Shown here piece after piece: positions 7,763 through 15,056 of a stretch of 33,676 bases of DNA. Source of the DNA: Nostoc mirabile CHAB5784 (lineage in GTDB: Bacteria; Cyanobacteriota; Cyanobacteriia; Cyanobacteriales; Nostocaceae); the NCBI RefSeq assembly GCF_020829645.1, contig NZ_JAIVFS010000092.1, positions 1 to 33,676 of the forward strand, given 5' to 3'. Numbering within the stretch: the stretch's first letter is position 1; each line of letters starts with the position of its first letter. Below the pieces are notes generated by a model. It saw only the letters and a list, made by a program, of their open reading frames with translations, was not told the origin of the DNA and searched no databases. Position numbers and translations under genes: made by a program.

Positions 7763-9334
7763 ATGTCGCTAAAAAATGAACACGAGAATTTGACTATAGA
7801 TCAAATCTTAAGATTTTCAGATGATACAAATGATACACAAAGCAGAGAGAAATCGAATCGTGAAGACTCCGAAGAATTTCCATTGATTACCAGGCACACT
7901 GTCAGTACTTCTCCTTGGTCGAGATTGGGGGTAATTGCTATTCCTTTTGGCTTAGGGTTTTTAGCGATATTCTATTTTCTTAATAGCATTTTCAATCCTG
8001 CTAGAAGTCCAGAAGCGATAACTGCTAAAGCTGAGAAAACCTCCCCAGCCTTGGAGAAAGTTGATAACAAAGATGGTGATGTCTATGCCAAATTAGCCTT
8101 GAATAAACAAGAAGATGAATTAGAAAAAATTAATCAGAATCAGCAGGAAGTTAAAGTTAATAATAAACCTGTAAATGTTGCAGCTTCTCCACCAACACCA
8201 ACAGCTAGACCTGTAGCACAAACACAAAGTCCTAGTCCTAGACGATATTACGTTCCGAATAGAACTAAACTCCAGATTTCATCACCACGTAATCAAACAT
8301 TACCGAGAATTACTAATCCTGTTAGGACTAGGACTGTTAAGACTGTTACACCGCAAACAGAAACGCCAGTAGACGTGAACGCTGAATTTAATCGACTTCG
8401 CAGCTTAGGATCTTATGGCAAAATCGCTTATACGCCTACTTCAAATAATCAGCAGATATCAACAGAAGCAACATCCTTTCAAACACCGAATACAACACGA
8501 ATTCAACTACAGCCACCCAATAGTGCTTATACAACACAGCAAACACGTCCTAACTTCTCCAACAGTACACCCACAGCAATTGAGAAAATTCGCCCTCGTT
8601 GGTCAGCCAATCAAGTGGCAGATAGTAATTACTTGTCTCAAGAAGATCAAATTCTGCAACAGCGTAAAACTCGCTATTTAGTTGTTGGGGAATTCGCAAA
8701 TGGTGTTTTAGTGACTCCAGTGGTCAAGCAGCAAAGCGAAAATACTCGCTTCCAACAACAGCAGGCTCCAGATGATAGTAAACGCTATGTTGCCAGATTA
8801 ACGGCTGATTTGCATGACAACTATGGAAATGTGGCAATTCATAAAGGCACTTTATTGGCACTTGTTACCCTACAGATTGATCGTGGCTCTTATGCAACTG
8901 TGCAAGTCACGAGCATTATCAAAGATAACACCGAGTACCCAATTAGTAGCGGTGCAATTTCTGTATTAGGAGAAGGCGGTAAACCGTTGATTGCTAAACA
9001 ATTCCAAGATTTGGGAGGGGGAATTGCAGGTTCTGACTTGACTGTGGGATTAGTCAGTGGTTTGGGTCAAGTAGGAGCAATCCTGAATCAATCTGATTCC
9101 AGTAGCAGTGTAGTTAATTCTGCTACAGGGACATTTAGCTCTAGCACGACTTCAAACAGCCAGCGCAATATTGGCGGGGCATTCTTACAAGGTGCTTTTG
9201 GCAAGCTTAGTGACATCATTGCTCGTCGTGCAGAAGCCTCTAACCAAGAAATCACCGCTCGTCCCAATGTTTGGTATATCCCACAGGGGACGAAGATTAC
9301 GTTTTTGGTGAATCGTTCCTTGGAGTTGCCGTGA
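7763..9334 (+). CDS. virB10: VirB10/TrbI-like channel protein
   Basis: A 523-residue protein. It has a cytoplasmic N-terminus, one membrane span at about residues 56-75 (VIAIPFGLGFLAIFYFL), and a long Pro/Thr/Gln/Asn-rich periplasmic linker (about 110-300). A C-terminal beta-barrel-type domain follows with TADLHDNYGNVAIHKGTLL and ending VWYIPQGTKITFLVNRSLELP. The last pattern (PxGTxhxhxhxxxL) is characteristic of VirB10/TrbI/TraB C-termini. These proteins span the envelope and link inner- and outer-membrane parts of the channel. The stop overlaps the GTG start of the next gene (GTGA), implying translational coupling. Confidence 0.85.
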   Translation: MSLKNEHENLTIDQILRFSDDTNDTQSREKSNREDSEEFPLITRHTVSTSPWSRLGVIAIPFGLGFLAIFYFLNSIFNPARSPEAITAKAEKTSPALEKVDNKDGDVYAKLALNKQEDELEKINQNQQEVKVNNKPVNVAASPPTPTARPVAQTQSPSPRRYYVPNRTKLQISSPRNQTLPRITNPVRTRTVKTVTPQTETPVDVNAEFNRLRSLGSYGKIAYTPTSNNQQISTEATSFQTPNTTRIQLQPPNSAYTTQQTRPNFSNSTPTAIEKIRPRWSANQVADSNYLSQEDQILQQRKTRYLVVGEFANGVLVTPVVKQQSENTRFQQQQAPDDSKRYVARLTADLHDNYGNVAIHKGTLLALVTLQIDRGSYATVQVTSIIKDNTEYPISSGAISVLGEGGKPLIAKQFQDLGGGIAGSDLTVGLVSGLGQVGAILNQSDSSSSVVNSATGTFSSSTTSNSQRNIGGAFLQGAFGKLSDIIARRAEASNQEITARPNVWYIPQGTKITFLVNRSLELP

Positions 9335-10110
9335 AGAAGTTAAAATTCGTGACAGCGTTCCACCTTGGGGTTGCCGCTTTTTTGGCAGTGTGTCTAGTTC
9401 CAGTCAAAACCTATGCCCAAGAGACAGTCCGCACCATAAAGCAATCTCAGGTTAGTGGTAGTACTGCCAAGCTGCAAAAAATTAAGGTCTGGAATGGCTC
9501 AGGCGTATCAATTTCATTTTATGAAATCAATGAGATGGTGAAGCGGGTGTGGATTGACGATCCCTCGCAAGTTCTGATTGACACTGATGGTTGTTTAGAG
9601 GGAATCGACCAGAACTGTCAAAACAGTAGTGCCGGACTACTTCACTTACGCCGGATCAAAAAGGTTCTGGTTCCAGGACTGCCGCAAACAAGTGCAACTT
9701 TGTTGACAGTGATTACTCAAACTGCTTCTGGCGATCGCAAAGTTTACCACTTTCAAGTTACCCCATCTAATTCCCGTCCTGAATATAGTCAAGTGTCAAT
9801 TATCCCGGATAAGCCATCTTCTCTAGTAACTCGACCGAGATTATCGCCCTTAGTACAAACTACCAGAATTACAAAACAAATCAGGGCGGGGATGAGGGTA
9901 GCGATTAATAATGGTTTCCTCTCTTCATCTGATGAACTTCACAATCGCATTGAGCAATTCTTGACTCATTTTCAAGGTGGAGAGCAAATGCCTTTGTTGG
10001 TCGGACTTGTACCCCCTATTTTATCGGGCCAGTGCCATTCATTACTTACCATGAAAAAGACCCAATTATTTTTGGTAGTCCTTCTAGCGTCCCCGATTGA
10101 ATGGCACTAA
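9331..10110 (+). CDS. VirB9/TraK-like periplasmic protein with doubtful C-terminus
   Basis: The start is GTG 9331, overlapping the VirB10 stop, because it gives a good signal peptide (KKLKFVTAFHLGVAAFLAVCLVPVKTYA). The mature part has a beta-rich domain (KVWNGSGVSISFYEINEMVKRVWIDD, then LLTVITQTASGDRKVYHFQVT), as in TraK/VirB9 N-terminal domains that build the outer-membrane ring. The C-terminal 30 or so residues look out of place: from about 9984 another frame reads a plausible protein (GPVPFITYHEKDPIIFGSP) up to a TGA at 10098-10100, hinting at a frameshift. The stop codon itself lies in the left inverted repeat of a small element (10099-10168). Position between VirB10 and VirD4 supports the assignment. 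Confidence 0.65.
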   Translation: MKKLKFVTAFHLGVAAFLAVCLVPVKTYAQETVRTIKQSQVSGSTAKLQKIKVWNGSGVSISFYEINEMVKRVWIDDPSQVLIDTDGCLEGIDQNCQNSSAGLLHLRRIKKVLVPGLPQTSATLLTVITQTASGDRKVYHFQVTPSNSRPEYSQVSIIPDKPSSLVTRPRLSPLVQTTRITKQIRAGMRVAINNGFLSSSDELHNRIEQFLTHFQGGEQMPLLVGLVPPILSGQCHSLLTMKKTQLFLVVLLASPIEWH

Positions 10111-10168
10111 GATTCATGTGGAACCTAGCCAGGAATATCAATGATTTACGCTTTTCTTAGTGCCATTC
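10099..10168. mobile_element. Short MITE-like element, GAATGGCAC family, copy 1
   Basis: The terminal inverted repeats GAATGGCACTAAGA (10099-10112) and its complement (10155-10168) are a perfect 14 bp. Flanking 11-mers CGTCCCCGATT (10088-10098) and CGTCCCCAATT (10169-10179) match at 10 of 11 positions, as expected for a target duplication. The same ends bound the larger element at 25535-25732. A further inverted end-like 10-mer lies at 10031-10040. The element is only 70 bp, so it must be non-autonomous. Confidence 0.75.
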
Positions 10169-10208
10169 CGTCCCCAATTAACTATTGTTACTCCTGAATT
10201 GTTACGTT

Positions 10209-12026
10209 ATGAGCAATAATTTGACTACTTCGCCAAGTAATCAACCTTTTCGATTTGAGCAGCTTCAAAATCCTCATGACAGCATTGGCAAGTATACCAA
10301 TGCTTTGTTTACACCGAATGGACTGACAGTTTTAGCAATAGTTAGTGCTTACATTTTAATGAGAGTCTTTTTGGGCGATGGCAGTAGTAAAAAGAAGATT
10401 GCTACTAGCTATTGGGGAGGCAGAAAGGAGAGCAGTACAGCTAAGAAAAAAGCATTGCAACAAATAGCCTATCCCCGATGTGATAGTGTAGCTTTGTATA
10501 TTGGCAGACATCAATTCAAAGGTACAAAAAAACAAATTGGTAGTGGAGGAGTACCGATTTATGTACCAGAAGTACAAAGGGGAACTGCTGCCATTGGCGC
10601 ACCCGGAAGTGGGAAAACTTTCAGTGCCATTAATCCCATGTTGTTTTCCGCAATTGACCAAGGTTTCCCTATTTTACTATATGACTTTAAGTACCCATCT
10701 CAGGCGAAAATTGCTGCTTATGCTAAAAGTCTTGGCTACGATGTCCATATTTTTGCCCCTGGATTTCCCGAATCTGAAGTTTGTAACCCTCTGGATTTTT
10801 TAAGAGATTCTTCTGACGCTGAAAACGCTCGACAAATTGCGACGGTCATCAATAAAAACTTCCGCATTCTGAATAATTCTAATGAAGATGGATTTTTTGG
10901 CCCGTCGGGGGATCAGTTAACCCAAGCTGTATTGATGTTAACGAAAGAATTTGGAGATAGAGCTGATGTGATGACGAGTGCTGCCATCTTGTCTAGTGAG
11001 CAGATGATTGCGCGGTTAATGTCTGCTAATCTCAACCCTTGGGTAAAGATTGCCTTTGGTCAGTTGTTCAGTTCCGCCGCGAGTGAGAAAACCGTCGCCG
11101 GGATTGTTGCCACAGCTAGTATCATGTTTACCCGCTTCATGGCCAAGAACACACTGGGTTGCTTTATTGGTAAAACCACTTTACCACTGTCAATTAAGGG
11201 TAAACAAATGATTATCTTTGGTTTAGACAGAGAGCGGCGGGATGCTGTTGCACCATTGATGACTAGCGTTCTCCACATGACCATCGCCCGAAATATAGCC
11301 AAAAAACGCTCTGACCCTTTGATAGTTGCATTGGATGAATTACCTTCCTTGTATCTGCCCGATTTATTCAGATGGTTAAATGAATCACGAAGTGAGGGTT
11401 TCTGCGGCATCCTCGGCTGGCAGAATATGGGGCAGTTGGAAAAGAATTATGGTCGGGAAGTTGCTAAGACTATCCTTGGTGCTTGCAGTACGAAATTTAT
11501 TTTTAATCCTGGAGAGAACGAATCAGCACAATTGTTTTCTTCGTTTCTGGGAGATGAAGAAATTAGGTACAAGCATAAATCAAGATCCACGGGTGGTGGA
11601 AAGAGCAATAATACCATTAGCGACCAAGAGAAAACCAAAAAGCTATTTGAATCGGCAGAGTTTTTAAAACTACCAGCTGGGAAGTGTGTTTTTATAAATC
11701 CTGCATACTCCAATAGAAAAGAGGGGTCAGTTCCTCAGTTAAAAAGCATCAACATTCCTCAATTTCTCCGGGACATCGACAGATACAACGAAAAAAAATG
11801 GAAACCAGTTGTCAGTAAATTAGCTCGCAAAAGTACACAGAGATATCCAACTCAGTACGACTTAGATTTGAGAGTGAATGATGTCAATAATCGTTTCCCT
11901 CCACCTCCTAAACAAGACAACAATCCTAATAATAAAGTCTTGAGCGTTGGAGAAATTAAATCAATCCTGGACGAAAATGCTCAGAGCCAATTTCCAGAGG
12001 TACTAAATAATGAGAATAATGATTAA
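10209..12026 (+). CDS. virD4: VirD4/TraG-type coupling protein
   Basis: A 605-residue ATPase that recruits relaxase-DNA substrate to the secretion channel. ATG 10209 is preferred over the upstream TTG (10185). A membrane span lies near residues 34-55 (GLTVLAIVSAYILMRVFL). Walker A is GAPGSGKT at 130-137 (Lys136), followed by LLYDFKYPSQ. Walker B IVALDELPSL has Asp376-Glu377. The downstream GWQNMGQLEKNYG segment is the conserved TraG/VirD4 QN..QL...YG motif. Only one membrane helix is obvious where two are common. The end overlaps the next ORF by 17 bp (or 8 bp if that starts at 12019). Confidence 0.9.
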   Translation: MSNNLTTSPSNQPFRFEQLQNPHDSIGKYTNALFTPNGLTVLAIVSAYILMRVFLGDGSSKKKIATSYWGGRKESSTAKKKALQQIAYPRCDSVALYIGRHQFKGTKKQIGSGGVPIYVPEVQRGTAAIGAPGSGKTFSAINPMLFSAIDQGFPILLYDFKYPSQAKIAAYAKSLGYDVHIFAPGFPESEVCNPLDFLRDSSDAENARQIATVINKNFRILNNSNEDGFFGPSGDQLTQAVLMLTKEFGDRADVMTSAAILSSEQMIARLMSANLNPWVKIAFGQLFSSAASEKTVAGIVATASIMFTRFMAKNTLGCFIGKTTLPLSIKGKQMIIFGLDRERRDAVAPLMTSVLHMTIARNIAKKRSDPLIVALDELPSLYLPDLFRWLNESRSEGFCGILGWQNMGQLEKNYGREVAKTILGACSTKFIFNPGENESAQLFSSFLGDEEIRYKHKSRSTGGGKSNNTISDQEKTKKLFESAEFLKLPAGKCVFINPAYSNRKEGSVPQLKSINIPQFLRDIDRYNEKKWKPVVSKLARKSTQRYPTQYDLDLRVNDVNNRFPPPPKQDNNPNNKVLSVGEIKSILDENAQSQFPEVLNNENND

Positions 12027-12477
12027 GGAATATGCTCTCTCTGATTTTGAGATAATTAATCAATTAATGCAGACATTGACTATTAACTCTGGCAATCTCG
12101 TTAACATTCATGCTCCCGCTTGGGTCATTAATACTTATCAGGTTTTAAGTAAGCAAAGACCAAGATTAAAAAAGGTCGGAATTTATGTTCAAATTACTTT
12201 GAAAGGTTTCCCAATTAATTTATCATCAGATGTTTCTGAACAAATTCTCAATGAATATATCCAAGGTATCGGCTGGGATGATTTGCAATATGTCACTTTT
12301 CGGAAATTTTATCAAGAGCAATTAGAATTTCATCTTGTGTTTAATCGGGTGATGACATCGGGGGAAGTGATTGACTTAAATTGCCTCGGTGCTACATCAC
12401 AGCAGTATGACGTTTTACAAAAATCTTTAACCAATCTTATTAAAACTGAATCCAGCCGTGGGGTGACTTATGTTTGA
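12010..12477 (+). CDS. Degenerate relaxase-domain protein (MobA/VirD2 type), N-terminal half
   Basis: The 155-residue product matches the layout of a MobA/VirD2-type relaxase domain. A stretch LSKQRPRLKKVGIYVQITL corresponds to the ...RPNLKKPVYHxSLS region. Next are a helix (DVSEQILNEYIQGIGWDDLQYV) and LEFHLVFNRVMTSGEVIDL, equivalent to the HxHxxxNRV...G motif III. The metal-binding HxDx(n)HxH pattern is not intact: by alignment the residues read Lys, Tyr, Glu, His. No motif-I tyrosine context is visible at the N-terminus. It follows and overlaps virD4, where a relaxase belongs. ATG 12019 is an alternative start. It is probably inactive for nicking or uses another mechanism. I recognise this from pattern only, not from a search. 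Confidence 0.55.
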   Translation: MRIMIKEYALSDFEIINQLMQTLTINSGNLVNIHAPAWVINTYQVLSKQRPRLKKVGIYVQITLKGFPINLSSDVSEQILNEYIQGIGWDDLQYVTFRKFYQEQLEFHLVFNRVMTSGEVIDLNCLGATSQQYDVLQKSLTNLIKTESSRGVTYV

Positions 12478-12928
12478 TGAACGGCATTTACAACTGGTTT
12501 CTAATTACGCTAAAAGCAGCGATTATTTCGCCAGAAATGTCATAGCACCTTTAATAGAATATGTCCGTATTGACACCATAGAACAATGGAACAATCAAGC
12601 AAGGATTGAATTAGGGAAAGATACTTATGCTCTTAAACTTGATGGCGATGGAGGTTATTTTTGGACAAAAGTTGATCCCAAAACTAATAACTTTGTACCC
12701 GTAGACAAAGTAGAATCCCAAAAAGTCGAAAAAATTGTAGAACAATCTTTAGCAAATACAAACGCTCATCAACATTCGCCAGCTTCTACAGAATCTTTAT
12801 CAACAAATACATTGACAACCGACTCTAGGGCAAACAATTCTTTATCTCATCAACAACTTAACCAAACTAATACTTCAAATACTCTTTCTCCTCACAGTTA
12901 TGATGATTCTCACTCCGAAATAGAGTAA
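12470..12928 (+). CDS. Possible relaxase C-terminal part, low-complexity tail
   Basis: The start ATG overlaps the stop of the preceding ORF by 8 bp (ATGTTTGATGA), so translation is likely coupled. About residues 1-95 are folded-looking, with WNNQARIELGKDTYALKLDG and YFWTKVDPKTNNFV. This small beta domain is reminiscent of the C-terminal segment after the nickase domain in some cyanobacterial relaxases. The remainder (about 96-152) is a Ser/Thr/Asn/Gln/His-rich disordered tail. Together with the preceding ORF it may be a relaxase split in two. Alternatively it is an unrelated mobilization accessory protein. Function is not demonstrated. Confidence 0.45.
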   Translation: MFDERHLQLVSNYAKSSDYFARNVIAPLIEYVRIDTIEQWNNQARIELGKDTYALKLDGDGGYFWTKVDPKTNNFVPVDKVESQKVEKIVEQSLANTNAHQHSPASTESLSTNTLTTDSRANNSLSHQQLNQTNTSNTLSPHSYDDSHSEIE

Positions 12929-12932
12929 AAAT

Positions 12933-13751
12933 ATGGATAAATTCGTTAATTCACGGACAAATAATATCGAGCATAAACACTGGCATGAACTGGTAGTTAA
13001 TAGCGCGATTCATCCTCTAATTGTATCTGCCAATTTTAAGTCTTTGTATTATGATTCCATAGAGCAGTGCCATGAATCTTGGGAATACTTGATGTATAGT
13101 GACCAGATTGAGCGTAAAAATGCTGGTCGCTTAACTGATAAAACTCTCCAAGTTTACGCATATCTTGATTCTACTGATGGTTGGTGGTGTAATGGTGGTG
13201 TTGACCCCCGCACTTTCCCGGATTTACTACCTGGGGATAAGCCTAAAGAAAAACTTTGGGGCTGTTACAAACCTGATTCTCCTCGACCTGATGCTCAAAA
13301 GCCTGGCAAATTTATCAAATATGAACATCCTTACAAAGCTGAACTTAGTATCTTCTTACTAGAAGTCCCAAAAGACATTGCTGAATTTATCTACCTCAAA
13401 GCTGGGGTTAATCCAAGTCATAGCGATCGCCAATCAGGTTTTTGGTATTCTGTATGGAAACACAATATACCAGTAACCATTGTTGAAGGGGCTAAAAAAG
13501 CAGCGAGTATTTTGACTCAAGGAGATGCTGCCATCGGCTTGCCAGGGGTTAATGCTGCATATCGCTCCAAAGATGACCAAGGTAATCCAATTGAGAGTCA
13601 ATTACGCTCGGAAATCGCCATGTTTGCCACCAATGGCAGAGAAATCAGAATTTGCTTTGACCATGACTCCAAAACCAAAACTCAAGTCAACGTTGATAAA
13701 ACTCAGCAATTTACATTTGATAAAGATGATCATTCCGAGCTAGGGGACTAG
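12933..13751 (+). CDS. Truncated CyRepA1-like (DUF3854) replication-protein paralogue
   Basis: The 272 residues parallel the N-terminus of the large replication protein at 21649-25458. Shared blocks include HWHELVVNSAIHPLIV against EYHELYVGSAIHPALI, RKNAGRLTD against RKNAGRVTD, the TOPRIM-like VEGAKKAA against CEGEKKAA, GLPGV against ALPGI, and CFDHDSKTKTQVNV against LFDYETKANTRWSV. The helicase half found in the relative (about 1,270 residues) is absent. The reading frame ends at TAG just before an ATTCAAA heptamer array that forms a long inverted repeat with 14060-14092, so the 3' part was probably deleted or replaced. It might persist as a TOPRIM-domain protein co-expressed with the mobilization ORFs, only 4 bp away. 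Confidence 0.78.
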   Translation: MDKFVNSRTNNIEHKHWHELVVNSAIHPLIVSANFKSLYYDSIEQCHESWEYLMYSDQIERKNAGRLTDKTLQVYAYLDSTDGWWCNGGVDPRTFPDLLPGDKPKEKLWGCYKPDSPRPDAQKPGKFIKYEHPYKAELSIFLLEVPKDIAEFIYLKAGVNPSHSDRQSGFWYSVWKHNIPVTIVEGAKKAASILTQGDAAIGLPGVNAAYRSKDDQGNPIESQLRSEIAMFATNGREIRICFDHDSKTKTQVNVDKTQQFTFDKDDHSELGD

Positions 13752-13754
13752 GAG

Positions 13755-13784
13755 GCAATTCAAAATTCAAAATTCAAAATTTTG
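13755..13784. repeat. Heptamer array (ATTCAAA), left arm of a long inverted repeat
   Basis: About 27 bp are perfectly complementary to the TTTTGAA heptamer array at 14060-14092. The pair encloses a 117-bp MITE-like element and no gene. It immediately follows the stop of the truncated replication paralogue. Confidence 0.8.
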
Positions 13785-13902
13785 TTATGAATAGTAAAAA
13801 TAATTTTTAATTAATTAGTTTTGGGTAAAAGCCCCCGAAACAATTAAAATTTATTGATGACTCTTTCATTCTTAATTCTTTAATTCCCCAAAGGGGTTGC
13901 CC

Positions 13903-14019
13903 CTATACGGTTCGGATAAGCAATTTTCTACCTCCCTTGTAGTCTGGGAAAAGGGAAGAGAGAAGGGGAAAATTTAAACCTTTCCCTTTTTCCCTTTCCC
14001 CTTTAACCAAACCGTATTA
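13903..14019. mobile_element. MITE-like element, ATACGGTTCGG family, copy 1
   Basis: The left end TATACGGTTCGGATAAGC and the right end CTTTAACCAAACCGTATTA form terminal inverted repeats. The inside shares CCTTGTAGTCTGGGAAAAGG and an ACCTTTCCC...CCCTTTAACC segment with copy 2 (17362-17472). Flanking GGGGTTGCCC (13893-13902) and GTGGTTGCCC (14020-14029) match at 9 of 10 positions, consistent with a target duplication. It carries no coding capacity. Confidence 0.75.
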
Positions 14020-14059
14020 GTGGTTGCCCTTATTGATTGCCTAAAATGTTTAAATTGAT

Positions 14060-14092
14060 AATTTTGAATTTTGAATTTTGAATTTTGAATTG
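14060..14092. repeat. Heptamer array (TTTTGAA), right arm of a long inverted repeat
   Basis: Four to five tandem TTTTGAA units, complementary to 13755-13784. Together they could fold into a large stem with the nested MITE-like element in its loop. Confidence 0.8.
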
Positions 14093-14107
14093 CTTTGCTT
14101 CCCACAC

Positions 14108-14347
14108 TTAGTTAAAATACCCCATTAATAGTCCAAATATAAATCCACTGATTAGCAAATACCGTTTTAATATTGGATTTATTTTGACAAAAGGAGCAAT
14201 TATTGTTGCAAGGAATATGTAAAATGTGGCTTCAAATATATTAGTGCTGAATCTGATAACGGCAGCAATAAACAAGCCACCAAACATCAAACATTCAATT
14301 ACATACTCTATCTTATCCCATAGCTTAGTGTCGTACAGGTAGCGCAT
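14108..14347 (-). CDS. Small membrane protein, unknown
   Basis: A 79-residue protein with hydrophobic segments at about 16-31 (VIECLMFGGLFIAAVI), 38-52 (FEATFYIFLATIIAPF) and 61-77 (RYLLISGFIFGLLMGY). That means two or three membrane spans. It overlaps the 3' end of the upstream gene by 23 bp and is the last gene of a four-gene minus-strand run. I do not recognise the family. Confidence 0.5.
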   Translation of the reverse strand: MRYLYDTKLWDKIEYVIECLMFGGLFIAAVIRFSTNIFEATFYIFLATIIAPFVKINPILKRYLLISGFIFGLLMGYFN

Positions 14348-14609
14348 GAGTTAATCTCGACTTTTTCGGGATTGTAGCATGGGCTGTTTTAGAAGTATTC
14401 GCCACCTTTTGATCGATTGTTAGTACCCAAGCTTCAATCATTGCCTCCATTCGTGCTTGCAGTGAAATCATTGTCTCTTCATATCTGCCAAGTGTTGCCA
14501 TGACTTGAAACATCGGGTCATCTTCTGCTAACCCCAGTTGCTGCGCTGTTTCAACAATCCTCTGTTGTTCGGCTTCAGAATACCCCTGCAATATTTCTGA
14601 TGTTCTCAC
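14325..14609 (-). CDS. Small helical protein, resembles N-terminus of DUF6753-type proteins
   Basis: 94 residues, started at GTG 14609, with AGGAG nine bases upstream. The core GLAEDDPMFQVMATLGRYEETM followed by MEAMIEAW resembles the GL..DDPLF.VL.ALG segment in cyanobacterial plasmid proteins annotated DUF6753 (family knowledge, not searched). The DUF6753 membrane and C-terminal parts are absent here, but a separate small membrane protein follows directly. The C-terminus is short and basic. It overlaps the upstream gene by 35 bp and the downstream one by 23 bp, so the three are probably translated together. Confidence 0.5.
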   Translation of the reverse strand: MRTSEILQGYSEAEQQRIVETAQQLGLAEDDPMFQVMATLGRYEETMISLQARMEAMIEAWVLTIDQKVANTSKTAHATIPKKSRLTHALPVRH

Positions 14610-15015
14610 CTGCTGATACTCCTAAGTAAATACTAGCGACTTGATTATTTTTTACAGTATCAAAGAAATTTTTTAGCCAGTGATAAATATATGAGCGATA
14701 CAACACATATAGGGATTGCTCATGAAAACATTGTGAGTAAGGTTTGGCTAAATCCTCCATTGCTTGATAATGATCTCTGTGCAAGGCTGTTAATATAATT
14801 TCTGTGCCCCCAATCAATGGCAATTTTTGCTGTATTAATTGCTTATACTCTTTAAACCTCGTATCAAAATGTTGATTTTTGACTATGACATAATTAGCAT
14901 TGTCCGTTGCAAAATTTAATAGCTGCAATAAATATTCCATTGTTTCATCTGTTACTAAGAGTAATTCTTCTACTCCGTTAAGGATCTCCGCCTCATCGTT
15001 TAAAATATCTGTCAT
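14575..15015 (-). CDS. Hypothetical protein in the BRO-N operon
   Basis: 146 residues, predicted mostly helical, acidic at the start (MTDILNDEAEILNGVEELL), with an aromatic-rich segment HEQSLYVLYRSYIYHWLKNFF. No known motif recognised. It starts 41 bp after the BRO-N-like gene stop and its end overlaps the next gene by 35 bp. The C-terminal residues over the overlap may be recently acquired. The long overlap argues for translational coupling. Function unknown. Confidence 0.5.
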   Translation of the reverse strand: MTDILNDEAEILNGVEELLLVTDETMEYLLQLLNFATDNANYVIVKNQHFDTRFKEYKQLIQQKLPLIGGTEIILTALHRDHYQAMEDLAKPYSQCFHEQSLYVLYRSYIYHWLKNFFDTVKNNQVASIYLGVSAGENIRNIAGVF

Positions 15016-15056
15016 CTGATTTTCTCCTCTATTTCATGTTTAATCAGTTTCGGGGT

